Both the position numbers and the translations under genes were made by a program. Shown one piece after another: positions 1 to 8,479 of a stretch of 64,000 nucleotides of DNA (position 1 is its first letter; the number at the start of each line of letters is the position of its first letter). The notes below the pieces were generated by a model. It searched no databases. It was not told where the DNA came from and saw only the letters and a program-made list of their open reading frames with translations. The stretch comes from Ruegeria sp. EL01 (lineage in GTDB: Bacteria; Pseudomonadota; Alphaproteobacteria; Rhodobacterales; Rhodobacteraceae): positions 124,001-188,000 of the forward strand of contig NZ_OMPS01000045.1 in assembly GCF_900313035.1 (NCBI RefSeq), written 5' to 3'.

Positions 1-563
1 TCGACCACATTCTCATTACTGGAGCCTTCCTGCGACCACAGCGTGTCAAACAGGTCTCCGCGCGAGATTGGTGTGCCGACCTTGCTGTTGAGCAAGACCA
101 GCAAATCGAATTCCCGCTCGGTCAGGGCGACGGCTGTATCGCGGATGCGGATGGTTCGGTCGTCCTGTGAAAGGCGCGCGGGCTCGGGGTGTTGTGTCTG
201 GGCCCGTTGTTCCTGAACCTGCAGCCGCGCGACAAGCTCGTCAAAGCTGAAGGGTTTGACAACATAGTCATCAGCTCCAGCCTCAAGCCCTGCGGCGCGA
301 TGATCGACATCCGATAGTGCCGAAAGCATCAGAATGGGGATGGTCACACCGACCGACCGGGCGGACCTGACCAGTTCGATGCCACTGTCAGCCCCCAACA
401 TGACATCTACAATTGCGCCTGAAAACGTACCGCTTTGCAGACGCTTTAACCCCAAATCCGCGCGGTTCTCGGCCTCGGCCTTATAGCCATGCAGCGACAG
501 GCCGCGCACAAGGGCCGAGGCAATTTGTGGATCGTCATCTATGATCAGCAATCGGGATGTCAT
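1..563 (-). CDS. OmpR-family response regulator (C-terminus cut by window edge)
   Basis: Two-component response regulator, with about 187 residues visible. The receiver domain has the acidic pair D10-D11, the phospho-acceptor D53 (in AIVDVML) and the conserved K103 before Pro-Phe (VVKPF). A linker then leads into an OmpR/PhoB winged-helix DNA-binding domain (LTEREFDLLVLL), which runs off the window. The start ATG (complement of 561-563) lies 9 bases after the stop of the histidine kinase, its likely partner. With the ABC exporter genes upstream it forms one minus-strand operon, so it probably controls that exporter or its regulon. The targets cannot be read from the sequence. Confidence 0.9.
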   Translation of the reverse strand, partial: MTSRLLIIDDDPQIASALVRGLSLHGYKAEAENRADLGLKRLQSGTFSGAIVDVMLGADSGIELVRSARSVGVTIPILMLSALSDVDHRAAGLEAGADDYVVKPFSFDELVARLQVQEQRAQTQHPEPARLSQDDRTIRIRDTAVALTEREFDLLVLLNSKVGTPISRGDLFDTLWSQEGSSNENVV

Positions 564-572
564 GTGCTCATT

Positions 573-2174
573 CTAAGCCTGCGCAACAGGTAAACGAATG
601 CAGACATTTGTACCGTTTGACGGTCCGATTGCCTGATCCTTTGGAACAGGACTGGTCAATGAGATTGCGCCGTGATGCGCTTCGATCACCCAGCGCGCCA
701 AAGCGAGACCGACACCAAAGCCTTGGCTGTTGGCCGATCCGCCCTGAACAAACCGTCCAAAGATATCGCCCTGCGCGTCAACCGGGACGCCGGGCCCATT
801 ATCAACAATTGAGATTTCGACCGTGTCGGCGGTCAGTTTGGTCGTCATGGTGATCGTCTTACCGTCGCGCGCGTGACGGACTGCGTTCCGGATCAGGCTT
901 AGCAGCACCTGCCGGATCCAGTTCGGATCGCAATTCAGTTCACAATCGGGGATTGGCCCGACGGTCAGCGTCATATTCGCACTGTCGATGTCCGGTTGGA
1001 TGTCCCGTACCACGGTGTTCAATAGATCAGCCAGCTTAACCGGTTGCGGTTCCAACGCCAGTTCGCCGCTTTCCGACCGCGCCACGCGAAGCAGGTCGTC
1101 AATGCGCTGGTTCAGTTTGATCGCGCTGGTTTCGATGGCCTGCAATGCGTCGGGTGCGCTTTGTTTGTCTTGCTGTCCGATTTGGGCTTCCATCATGATC
1201 ACGGTAAGCGGTGTGCGAAGCTCGTGACTGATATCCGCAAAAAAGCGCCGCCTGTTTTCATCAATTTTTGATAGAGTATTGTTGGCGGCGCTCAGCTCCT
1301 CGGTTCGCTGGGCAATTGTTTCGTTCAGTCTGGCCCATTCCGACTCGACCTGCGACTGATGCTGTTTGAGGGCTGCCGCCATGCGATTTGTTTCGCGATA
1401 AAGCTGACCGATCTCGTCACCCTGCATGGTTGGTAACTCGGGCGAGAATTCCGCCTGTCCAATCTGCATTGCAGCCCCGCGCAAGCGATCCAACCGTGCG
1501 AACTGTGGGCGGATCAGCCAGAAATAGAACCAGATCGTGCTGAGGATTGCGAACGTGGCAAATCCTAACGCGATCCAGGTCAGGGTACTGCGGGTTTCCT
1601 CGATCCCGGACAGGATGGTGTTGCGAAACAAGATTTCTGTATTCACGGCCTGGCTGAGCAAGGGATCAAACCCCGAGGCGAAATTGTCGATATAGGCCCT
1701 TAACCGCGCCTGATCCGCTTCGGAATTTGCAAGCCCGTCCAGCGTGTTTCCCAGCAACGCCTCCATCCGGGCGAGGCCGAGCGACTGCGTGCCATAGCGC
1801 GACTGCTCGTCTATCCCGAAGCCTTGCGCCGCCGTGACTGCGTCAGCGACATCGGCGTGCAGCTTGCCGAATGTGTCGCCGATTTGTCCTTGTATTGGGG
1901 TCAGGCGATCGATCCGAATGTCGACTGGCTGCCCCGTCTGCACGGATTCCGTTGCTATCACCAAAAACGTGGCCACCTGAGTGGACAGTGCCGCGTATCG
2001 CGCCATGCGCATTTCCGATGCCAGCGCTGTTTCCAGCCGCGAGGCCACAGTTTGCATCCCCAAATACAGGATCGCTGCTGTCAGCAACGTGCCCGACCCC
2101 AGAACAACAGCCCCCAGACCCAGACGGGTTTTCAGCAGCAAATGGCGCTTTGGTTTGTCGGCGGGTCCGTTCAT
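573..2174 (-). CDS. Membrane sensor histidine kinase
   Basis: Sensor kinase of 533 residues. A transmembrane helix (about 19-42) is followed by a periplasmic sensor region of about 150 residues, a second helix (about 198-221), a HAMP-like linker and a coiled region. The dimerisation box ISHELRTPL carries phospho-acceptor H317. The C-terminal ATPase domain shows the N box (LIRNAVRHA), the G1 box (DNGPGVP) and the G2 box (GFGVGLALA). I chose the ATG at 2174 because it overlaps the permease stop as ATGA; the reading frame extends 24 codons further but only inside the permease gene. The response regulator follows 9 bases later. The sensed signal is unknown. Confidence 0.9.
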   Translation of the reverse strand: MNGPADKPKRHLLLKTRLGLGAVVLGSGTLLTAAILYLGMQTVASRLETALASEMRMARYAALSTQVATFLVIATESVQTGQPVDIRIDRLTPIQGQIGDTFGKLHADVADAVTAAQGFGIDEQSRYGTQSLGLARMEALLGNTLDGLANSEADQARLRAYIDNFASGFDPLLSQAVNTEILFRNTILSGIEETRSTLTWIALGFATFAILSTIWFYFWLIRPQFARLDRLRGAAMQIGQAEFSPELPTMQGDEIGQLYRETNRMAAALKQHQSQVESEWARLNETIAQRTEELSAANNTLSKIDENRRRFFADISHELRTPLTVIMMEAQIGQQDKQSAPDALQAIETSAIKLNQRIDDLLRVARSESGELALEPQPVKLADLLNTVVRDIQPDIDSANMTLTVGPIPDCELNCDPNWIRQVLLSLIRNAVRHARDGKTITMTTKLTADTVEISIVDNGPGVPVDAQGDIFGRFVQGGSANSQGFGVGLALARWVIEAHHGAISLTSPVPKDQAIGPSNGTNVCIRLPVAQA

Positions 2175-2962
2175 GTTTTTCGTTTCATCAGGCCGCGCGC
2201 CGGATCGTATCCCCAGACCGCGGCGCCACACAACGCGGCCGTCCACACCAGCACCCAGAACAGCGCGATCCAGTTGATCTGCAGGTACAACAGAAACCGT
2301 ATCAGTTCGACCACATGGGTAAACGGATTTAAGGCGCAGATGTCACGCAAAAGCGGTGAGCTTTCGGCCATTTTCCACAGCGGGTAGAGGGCCGAGGACA
2401 GAAAGAACATCGGGAAGATGACAAAATTCATCACCCCCGCAAAGTTTTCCAGCTGTTTAATGAAACTGGATAAGACCAATCCCAACGCACCCAACATCAG
2501 CCCACCCAGAACCAGCCCTGGAAGAACCGCAAAATAACCGGGCATCGGCAACACAATCCCGAACAATGCCGCCAGCGCCAGAAATGTATAGACCTGCAGG
2601 ATGGAAATCGCCGTTGAGCCGAGCAACCTGCAAAACAAAAGCCACCAACGCGGGAATGAACTCGTCAGCAGCAGGCGCATAGATCCCATTTCGCGGTCGT
2701 ACACGAGGCTGAGAGAGCTTTGCATCCCGTTGAACAGAAGGACCATCGCGCACAGGCCCGGCACAATATAGGTCTCATAGGTGATATATGTCTGGTAGGG
2801 TGGGATGATGGACAAGCCAAGCGCCGCACGAAACCCCGCAGCAAAGATCAGCAGCCAGACCATTGGGCGCACGAGTGCGGCCAGAAAGCGCTCGCGTTGA
2901 TGAATAAAGCGCAGAAACTCGCGTCCGATGATGGCCTGTGCGACACCCCAAAAACCACTCAT
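2171..2962 (-). CDS. ABC-2 type exporter permease
   Basis: Integral membrane permease of 263 residues with six predicted hydrophobic helices and an ABC-2 fold. It carries the typical motifs YDREMGSMRLLL after the second helix and ALNPFTHVVELIRF before the last one. The start ATG at 2962 overlaps the ATPase stop (ATGA), so it is translationally coupled. It should pair with the ATPase to export a lipid, polysaccharide or small compound. By family resemblance it is close to the permeases found beside PQQ-dependent alcohol dehydrogenase systems. No such dehydrogenase is in this window, so that link is only a suggestion. Confidence 0.82.
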   Translation of the reverse strand: MSGFWGVAQAIIGREFLRFIHQRERFLAALVRPMVWLLIFAAGFRAALGLSIIPPYQTYITYETYIVPGLCAMVLLFNGMQSSLSLVYDREMGSMRLLLTSSFPRWWLLFCRLLGSTAISILQVYTFLALAALFGIVLPMPGYFAVLPGLVLGGLMLGALGLVLSSFIKQLENFAGVMNFVIFPMFFLSSALYPLWKMAESSPLLRDICALNPFTHVVELIRFLLYLQINWIALFWVLVWTAALCGAAVWGYDPARGLMKRKT

Positions 2963-3705
2963 GCCGGCACCTCGGTCTGGGATAGGAACCAATTGGATAG
3001 CGTCTCCTCGCCGCGCAACTCTCCGGTCTGTCCTGCGGCGAGAATCTTACCATGATGCAGAACCAGCAATTGGTCGCCGTCGCGTACTTCATCGGTCAGA
3101 TGTGTCGCCCATAATATGCAAAGCCCTTGGTCGGCCAGATCGTGAACATGATCGGTGATCGAGTGCCGTGCTGAGGCGTCCAAGCCGACGGTTGGTTCGT
3201 CCAACAGCAAAACCTTTGGGTCATGCAGCAGGGCGCGGGCCAGCTCCATCCGGCGGCGGTGCCCACCATTCAGCGCCCGAACCTTTTCACCAGCGCGTTC
3301 GCGCATCCCCAGCCGGTCCAGAGCAGCGTCAATGCGTTGAGGTGTTTCCTGTTTTGGCAGCCCATGCAGCGCGGCAAAATAGGCCATGTTTTGCTTGACC
3401 GTCAGGCTGAGGTCCAACGTCGGTTGTTGAAACACGACGCCCAGATCCCCAAGCGCTTTGCGTGGCGATCGCCTGAGATTGTGCCCGGCAACGGCGATCT
3501 CGCCCTCTGGGGCGACCAAAAGGCGTGTCAGCAGCGAGATTAAAGTGGATTTCCCGGCTCCGTTCGGCCCAAGTAATGCGCAGAAAGTCCCCGGCTCCAC
3601 GTCGAATGAGACGGAATCCAGTGCCGTTTTAGGGCCGTAGTGAAAGCTCAGATTGCGGACGGTCAGGCCCCGCTTGGTCTCGTCCTGCAACTGCGCATCA
3701 GGCAT
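2959..3705 (-). CDS. ABC transporter ATP-binding protein
   Basis: ABC ATPase of 248 residues and first gene of the minus-strand exporter / two-component operon. Walker A is GPNGAGKST (about 46-54), the Q-loop is VFQQPTLD, Walker B is VLLLDEPTVGLD and the switch histidine is in WATHL. The signature reads LNGGHRRR where most ABC proteins have LSGGQ; this change also occurs in some exporter ATPases of this branch. It drives the adjacent ABC-2 permease. The substrate is unknown. The region upstream carries an 11-base direct repeat that could be a regulator site. Confidence 0.88.
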   Translation of the reverse strand: MPDAQLQDETKRGLTVRNLSFHYGPKTALDSVSFDVEPGTFCALLGPNGAGKSTLISLLTRLLVAPEGEIAVAGHNLRRSPRKALGDLGVVFQQPTLDLSLTVKQNMAYFAALHGLPKQETPQRIDAALDRLGMRERAGEKVRALNGGHRRRMELARALLHDPKVLLLDEPTVGLDASARHSITDHVHDLADQGLCILWATHLTDEVRDGDQLLVLHHGKILAAGQTGELRGEETLSNWFLSQTEVPA

Positions 3706-4011
3706 CTATTCCTCCGCCCGGATTCCCGTTCTGACGGTCAGCTTGCCCGTTCGGGGCGCGTTTCTCAACCATGCAGAAAAGCACCGGACCGCGACTTAAG
3801 TCTACGTAACCTCGCAGATTTGTTGTGTGGAGAAGCGGGTGAAGCAGCGATACGCCTGTCGCAATCAAGATAGAAAAGCCACGATGAGCCTTGGGCGACG
3901 TGACGTGATGCAAAACAGCCTTGGGCGCTGTTGTGCCTAGTACCAACGCTATGCGCGCAGGATGTCCTGGCCCTGCTTGTACCGCGTGCGATCACTCATC
4001 GGGATCTGTGT
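3706..4011. other. Intergenic region with an 11-base direct repeat
   Basis: No convincing gene is visible in these 306 bases, which separate the exporter operon from the soxZ remnant. The 11-mer AGCCTTGGGCG occurs at 3887-3897 and again at 3917-3927, a spacing of 30 bases. That places the copies on the same helical face, upstream of the minus-strand ABC ATPase gene. It could be a paired site for the response regulator of the operon, but chance repetition is not excluded. Confidence 0.4.
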
Positions 4012-4173
4012 ATGTTCAAAAGTCACGCTGTTGTCGAACTGGAAACCGGACTCGGGATTTCAACGAACCCTTTTGACTTTGAGGCGACCGTTCCAAGCGC
4101 CGGGGTGTTCACCTTCGCTTGGTCCGACGATGACGGCGCGATTTACACTGACACTAAGGCGGTCACGGTTGCC
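4012..4173 (+). pseudogene. 3' remnant of a soxZ-like gene
   Basis: The frame from ATG 4012 gives about 54 residues resembling the C-terminal half of SoxZ, the thiosulfate-oxidation carrier partner. The core GISTNPFDFEATVP, then GVFTFAWSDDDG and the tail TDTKAVTVA follow the SoxZ order and spacing. SoxZ is normally near 110 residues, so the N-terminal half is missing. The frame then runs on with unrelated sequence to a stop at 4254, overlapping the ccdB end on the other strand. No soxY, soxA or other sox gene is nearby. I read it as a relic left by deletion or rearrangement. Recognition is by motif memory only. Confidence 0.65.
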
Positions 4174-4237
4174 TGGCCGAATTCAGGATGTGTTCAGGGA
4201 GGTCTGGGGCCAGCATTGCCCCGGTTCTACGGCCTAT

Positions 4238-4537
4238 TCAAAACCCCCGCATAAGCATGTCGATCGCAACTGTAATATGTTCAAATTCTTCATTCAAATT
4301 GCAGACCTGAGACTTGAGGATACCAGCCGGGACAGCCGCTAAGAACTGGGTTACCATCACGACAGGCTCACCTTCGATTTCGAATATCGGGTTCAACCGC
4401 GTTGCTGGCTTCGGAGCTCGTGACTTTGGCAAAAGCGGCACAACGACACGCGTGTTCAGATCGCTGAGGAGATCGGTTTGAACATCCAGAAGAAAGCCAT
4501 CACCGGATGGGTTCGGAAACACAGCGTATTTTGGCAT
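4238..4537 (-). CDS. ccdB: CcdB-family toxin
   Basis: Protein of 99 residues, close to the usual length of about 101. The family pattern is clear: FLLDVQTDLLSDLNTRVVVPL near the start, LNPIFEIEGEPVVMVTQ in the middle and a short helix at the end. CcdB toxins poison DNA gyrase. The start codon overlaps the antitoxin stop by one base (TGATG), which gives the usual antitoxin-first coupling. Chromosomal ccd pairs often sit at mobile or variable sites, and here the gene abuts a soxZ remnant. Whether the toxin is still active is not known. Confidence 0.88.
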   Translation of the reverse strand: MPKYAVFPNPSGDGFLLDVQTDLLSDLNTRVVVPLLPKSRAPKPATRLNPIFEIEGEPVVMVTQFLAAVPAGILKSQVCNLNEEFEHITVAIDMLMRGF

Positions 4538-4767
4538 CAGAACTGCCGAAGGCCTTCCAGCGGCAACCCGTGTCTTTCAACATACGAATTGGAGCTTCTG
4601 AGCGCGGCGGAGTTTTCTGCCTTCCACTGCTCCGCTTTTGCTGAGGCCACGGCCACGCGGATCCCTTCTTCAGCTGCACGGGATAGATTTACTTTCAGCG
4701 CCCTAGCTTCAGAAAGCAAGGCGCTGTCCAGCGACAAGTTGGTTGGTTTTCTGGATTGGGCATTCAT
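4537..4767 (-). CDS. ccdA: CcdA-family antitoxin
   Basis: Antitoxin of 76 residues. The N-terminal part (KPTNLSLDSALLSEARAL) is the ribbon-helix-helix DNA-binding segment of the CcdA family. The C-terminal part (WKAENSAALRSSNSYVERHG, ending LRQF) is the toxin-binding tail. I chose the ATG at 4767 because a purine-rich GAGGGG lies just upstream and the homologous region begins there; the frame could extend 23 codons further. It neutralises CcdB, and the complex normally represses its own promoter. A small inverted repeat at 4826-4838 could be the operator. Confidence 0.86.
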   Translation of the reverse strand: MNAQSRKPTNLSLDSALLSEARALKVNLSRAAEEGIRVAVASAKAEQWKAENSAALRSSNSYVERHGLPLEGLRQF

Positions 4768-4820
4768 TCTGCTGCCCCTCTTATGTGGCAAGGACATTGG
4801 TATTATATATGCGCGTAATT

Positions 4821-4840
4821 TATGCGTATGAAGCATACAT
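4821..4840. promoter_or_regulatory. Candidate operator upstream of ccdAB
   Basis: An inverted repeat GTATG-AAG-CATAC (4826-4838) lies in an AT-rich stretch about 55 bases upstream of the ccdA start. Ribbon-helix-helix antitoxins usually bind short palindromes here to repress their own operon. The fit is positional and untested. Confidence 0.4.
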
Positions 4841-4984
4841 AGGATTTATCTATCTCACAATACTGATGCCGTTCAATTCGGCAGTGTGAACGGGGCAACC
4901 AAATTCATTGGTACCCGGCCATTGCATTGGCCGGGTCTGGTCACGTGAAGCAGCACAACAATAGTAGCGACGAACCTGCGCGAG

Positions 4985-5845
4985 CTAGAACCGGTACCCT
5001 ACCGCAAGCACCGCCGAGTAGTTTCCTTCGGATTTCACGACCGGGCTGTCCTTGGCATCGCCAAGCAATCTGGAATATTGCACGATCCCCGTCAAACCCC
5101 AGTTATTGCCAAGGGTTTGGCTGAACCCGATCTCGGCGTTAACGGATTTCAAGCCAGCGCCGGCGCTGTACTGCCTTAAGCCTGAAGAGGCGGATTGCGC
5201 CGCCGACACACCGAAGAAGCTTTGGTTGTAGTTGTCGTTGGCCCAGTCAACCGACACACCACCGACCAGCGCCAACCCTTGCTGACCGGCCACATCGTCA
5301 TATCGCTTGCCCGTTGGCGACAATGCGCCGCGTATGACGCCGAACGGCACCTGGCTTTGCAGCCCAAGCGATACAACCGTGCCCTTGGAGCCTTTGAGGA
5401 AGGTGTTCACATCTGCTGTGGCCGTAACGCGTGGCCCCAGATCGAGCTGTGCGCCCAGCGAGACAACGGCGCCGTCCTCGATATCTCCTAGCCCTCGAAG
5501 ATGACCACTGTCGCTTTCTTCGCGACCGCCACCGTATCCAAGGGCGGCCGACATCCGAAGGCCGTTCCTGTCATAAACAAACGCGCCTATTCCATTGCCG
5601 GAAACAACCAAAGTGTCGCGCCATACTGCTTCGAACGCCGGGAATGCGGAGGTTTCTTGTTTGTCTGATCCTTCGTATTCTGGGGCATATGCGACCCCGG
5701 CTCCCAGGTAGAAATCCCAGTCGTTCCATCCTCCTGTGCCGTCGGTGCCGTTGCCTGCACTCTGGGCTGTTGCCTGGCCGGCAAAAACTGCCAGACATGT
5801 TCCGACAACGGCCAAAGCCGCTCGATTGAGAGATTTCGAATTCAT
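4985..5845 (-). CDS. MipA/OmpV-family outer-membrane protein
   Basis: Outer-membrane beta-barrel protein of 286 residues. A signal peptide with an AQA-type cleavage site precedes FYLGAGVAYAPEYEGSD, the family hallmark near the start of the mature protein. The protein ends in aromatic YRF, as barrel substrates of the Bam machinery do. MipA scaffolds murein synthesis and hydrolysis enzymes in E. coli, while OmpV-type members are general porin-like proteins; which role applies here is unclear. The ATG at 5845 is preceded by GAGGA at good spacing, so I preferred it to a start 7 codons upstream. The 293 bases upstream (5846-6138) hold no recognisable gene. Confidence 0.85.
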   Translation of the reverse strand: MNSKSLNRAALAVVGTCLAVFAGQATAQSAGNGTDGTGGWNDWDFYLGAGVAYAPEYEGSDKQETSAFPAFEAVWRDTLVVSGNGIGAFVYDRNGLRMSAALGYGGGREESDSGHLRGLGDIEDGAVVSLGAQLDLGPRVTATADVNTFLKGSKGTVVSLGLQSQVPFGVIRGALSPTGKRYDDVAGQQGLALVGGVSVDWANDNYNQSFFGVSAAQSASSGLRQYSAGAGLKSVNAEIGFSQTLGNNWGLTGIVQYSRLLGDAKDSPVVKSEGNYSAVLAVGYRF

Positions 5846-6138
5846 AAAAGTCCTCGGTTCTTTCATCAGTTAAAAGGCTGCTATGGGCCGTTTCTCGGTG
5901 CCAAATCCGTCTGTTTGGCGGCGGAAATGTCTTGCGCACGAAATGCCCGAGCAGACGCTCGCGCAACTTAGTGCCGGGTTTTGGTTAAAGGTTCCTAGCT
6001 GGCCGTCGCGGACAGCTTTTTGCTGTTGTTGCCGATGAGAAGAGACATCGTCGTTGGCCTTGAAGCCTTTTTGCTGAGTGAAGCGGGAGTCCGAGCGGCC
6101 CCTATCCCATTAGCGAAGCAAGTTTTTCAAAGCGTCTT

Positions 6139-7332
6139 TCAGCTTTGGGCACGCAGTTTTGTGCGCAGCTCTGACGGCGTTGTCCCCATTTCCCGTTTGA
6201 AGGCCTTGTAAAAAGACGATCGAGAGTTGAAGCCGACGTCATAGGTGATCACCAGTATCGTCTCGTCGGAATTTTGCAGCTGCTCGACGGCATCGCGAAC
6301 ACGCCAACTGTTAATATAGTCGAAAAAGTTCGACCCAATCGTCGTGTTCAGTGTTTGCGAGACATAAGCTGAGGTGACACCAATGTGTTTTGCCAGATCC
6401 CAAAGCGACAGATTTGGGTCCCGGTAAACAAGATCATTGGACATCGCACGCTCGATTTTGGAGGCGATCCTTTTTGCGCGATCTTCCGTCAACGCCGAGC
6501 GTTCATATTTTGGACCAGCGGCTTCCTCTTTTTCAGCAATGGCGTCAAAGGTCGGCTGTTCTCGGATCAGGCCGGGCTGCTGCCGCAGCCCCCACAGCGC
6601 AATGACCCAGACAATGGCAAAACTTGCCAGGCTATTTGCATGGTCGCTATCAAAGATCGGATGGATCGAGTTCTCCAGGTCAAAAAATGATGCGAGTGTC
6701 CCGACCATACCCAGCACAAGATAAATCCCGACAACGAATGCAATCCACCAGACCCACAGCAGTTCCCGGTCTTCGGTTGTCGCGAACAGATCCTTGAGGC
6801 GGTTGGTGTATGTTCTAAGTTGATTGACGATTAGCCAAAGATAAATCAACACCATGATTTGAAAGAAAAAATCTAGAAGCTCCAAAAATAGGAGGGGAAG
6901 AATCTGAAGCAGGTTCAGCGACTCGATATCAACGTCGGCTGTTCCAAACAGAACGTTAGGAAGGGACAACACAGATACAAGCGTCAAAACGGCAAGAACG
7001 AACGGCAAGTAGTGCAACCCGCGCGGTCTTAGTTTTTCGACACCATTCTCAGACGTCAAAACCTTAACGTAACTCCAGAACAGAAATGGCTCGAAAACCG
7101 ATGCAGATGCAGCGAGGCCGATCCATAGTAAGTCGCGTCTTGTTAACTGGTCGCTGCCGGCAAATTCGATCAACAGATCAATCGCGCCGACGATGGATTC
7201 GGCAACAAAAAACAGGGCGAGTGGTAAAAAGAGAGCCCGGTGGTTTCGGTTAAGCAGCAAGAGATTTGCGCAAAACACCGTGGCCCCGAGCTGAAACAGC
7301 GTTAACGAAATTTCAAACGAGTTTTCGGGCAA
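6139..7332 (-). CDS. Membrane-anchored AraC-family transcriptional regulator
   Basis: Protein of 397 residues. The first 240 or so form about seven hydrophobic helices. The last 110 residues are an AraC/XylS domain with two helix-turn-helix units (SLWDLAKHIGVTSAYVSQTL and ILVITYDVGFNSRSSFYKAF). The architecture suggests a membrane sensor wired directly to DNA. The start is TTG at 7332, supported by GGAG 8 bases upstream; no better ATG exists in frame before the first helix. It stands alone between mipA and pcaQ, all on the minus strand. Target genes are unknown; MipA is one candidate. Confidence 0.85.
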   Translation of the reverse strand: MPENSFEISLTLFQLGATVFCANLLLLNRNHRALFLPLALFFVAESIVGAIDLLIEFAGSDQLTRRDLLWIGLAASASVFEPFLFWSYVKVLTSENGVEKLRPRGLHYLPFVLAVLTLVSVLSLPNVLFGTADVDIESLNLLQILPLLFLELLDFFFQIMVLIYLWLIVNQLRTYTNRLKDLFATTEDRELLWVWWIAFVVGIYLVLGMVGTLASFFDLENSIHPIFDSDHANSLASFAIVWVIALWGLRQQPGLIREQPTFDAIAEKEEAAGPKYERSALTEDRAKRIASKIERAMSNDLVYRDPNLSLWDLAKHIGVTSAYVSQTLNTTIGSNFFDYINSWRVRDAVEQLQNSDETILVITYDVGFNSRSSFYKAFKREMGTTPSELRTKLRAQS

Positions 7333-7465
7333 TGCGGTGTCTCCGAGTTGGGTTCTGAACTAGAGGGCATAACAGGAAAACTCCAGCGCGAACGAGCGAA
7401 GGCTCGTTTCGGTGTCCTTTCCGTCTGGGAAAGACAGGTCCGGGCGTTTTTTGGGGCTTGAGAGT

Positions 7466-8383
7466 TCAGGCGAGCCGCAAGTGTTCCACCGCCCGAACAG
7501 ACGCTTGCCGGAACAAGTTGGCCATTGGTGAAAGTTCGCTTTCCGAGCGGGCCATGATGCCAATTGGACCTGCCGTCAGACCTGTATCTATCGGCAACGC
7601 CCTGAGTTGGCCGCTTGCGATATCTCCGGCGACAACACCCGTCGAGATCACCCAAAGTGCGTCACTTGCCAATGTCAGTCCTCGCCCAAACGTCGCCGAT
7701 ACCGACTCGATCTGCTTCGGGAAGCTGGTCATGCCATTGGCAATCATCATGCGATCAACCAGCGGCCGGATGGCGGAGTCTTCCGGCGGGTAAATGACCG
7801 GGTAATTTGCCGCCTCGGACAGATTGGACGCCTCGGCCAAGGGATGCCCCGGGGCGCACACGATGGCGACGCTTTCGACGTAGAGCTGCGTAAAAGAGAT
7901 ATCCTTCATTGCATCGGGCTTACCCAACCGACCTATCACAAGATCTAACTGGCCCGATTGCAGCCGATCAATCAGATACCCATGTGGTCCATCCTCGACC
8001 CGGGGAACGGTGTCGGGGGCAAGTTCCGAAAATATCGCAACGGCGCGCGGTAAAATGCGCGCGGCGACACTTGGCAGTGCGCCAATGGACACCGACCCTG
8101 TTTCCCCTTTGCGAACAGCCGTCACGCTGTTCACGGCCATGCCCAAAGCCGTCATGCCGCTGGTGGCATGCCTTAGAAAGACATCTCCTGCGACAGTCAT
8201 CGTCACGCCGCCTCGGTTGCGTTCCAGCAGGGTGGCTCCGACAATCCCTTCAAGTTCTTTCAGGGTTTTGGAGATAGCGGGCTGAGTCAGATTCAGGGTT
8301 TCGGCGGCACGCTTCAGGCTTTTCTGCCGCGCGATTTCGACAAAGGCTTCGACATGACGAACTTTTAGTCGGCGATCAATCAT
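7466..8383 (-). CDS. pcaQ: PcaQ, LysR-family regulator of protocatechuate genes
   Basis: LysR-type regulator of 305 residues. The N-terminal winged helix reads LKRAAETLNLTQPAISKTLKEL, and the GGVTMT stretch after it is typical of PcaQ/GbpR-like members. The remainder is a periplasmic-binding-like effector domain. It is divergent from pobA with 96 bases between the starts, the classic arrangement for a LysR activator of the adjoining operon. In characterised alphaproteobacteria PcaQ responds to beta-carboxy-muconate and beta-ketoadipate-pathway intermediates. Palindromic sequences suited to LysR binding lie in the shared promoter region. Confidence 0.87.
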   Translation of the reverse strand: MIDRRLKVRHVEAFVEIARQKSLKRAAETLNLTQPAISKTLKELEGIVGATLLERNRGGVTMTVAGDVFLRHATSGMTALGMAVNSVTAVRKGETGSVSIGALPSVAARILPRAVAIFSELAPDTVPRVEDGPHGYLIDRLQSGQLDLVIGRLGKPDAMKDISFTQLYVESVAIVCAPGHPLAEASNLSEAANYPVIYPPEDSAIRPLVDRMMIANGMTSFPKQIESVSATFGRGLTLASDALWVISTGVVAGDIASGQLRALPIDTGLTAGPIGIMARSESELSPMANLFRQASVRAVEHLRLA

Positions 8384-8392
8384 TACTTTCCA

Positions 8393-8444
8393 ATTAGGGC
8401 AACTAATGAGGGTAAAACATCATTTTACATAACCGAATTGGCAA
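8393..8444. promoter_or_regulatory. Candidate PcaQ binding region between pcaQ and pobA
   Basis: The 96-base divergent promoter holds a perfect inverted repeat ATTAG-GGCAA-CTAAT (8393-8407), which fits the T-N11-A form of LysR sites. It also holds ATAACC (8429-8434) followed at 4 bases by TGGCAA; ATAACC is, as I recall, one half of the described rhizobial PcaQ motif. Either or both could serve the divergent genes. The pobA ribosome site GGGAGGAAGG follows. Confidence 0.5.
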
Positions 8445-8479
8445 TGCAATCATACTGCGCATAAGGGAGGAAGGATCAG

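Noticed and set aside
3698..3946. An 82-codon minus-strand frame upstream of the ABC ATPase
   Set aside because: No motif, no ribosome site, and it covers the direct repeat region; more likely non-coding.
4174..4254. Continuation of the soxZ frame to the stop at 4254
   Set aside because: The residues after TVA do not resemble SoxZ or anything else I recognise, and overlap ccdB on the other strand.
6020..6211. Small 63-codon plus-strand frame in the gap before the AraC gene
   Set aside because: No motif, and its end is antisense to the AraC coding region.
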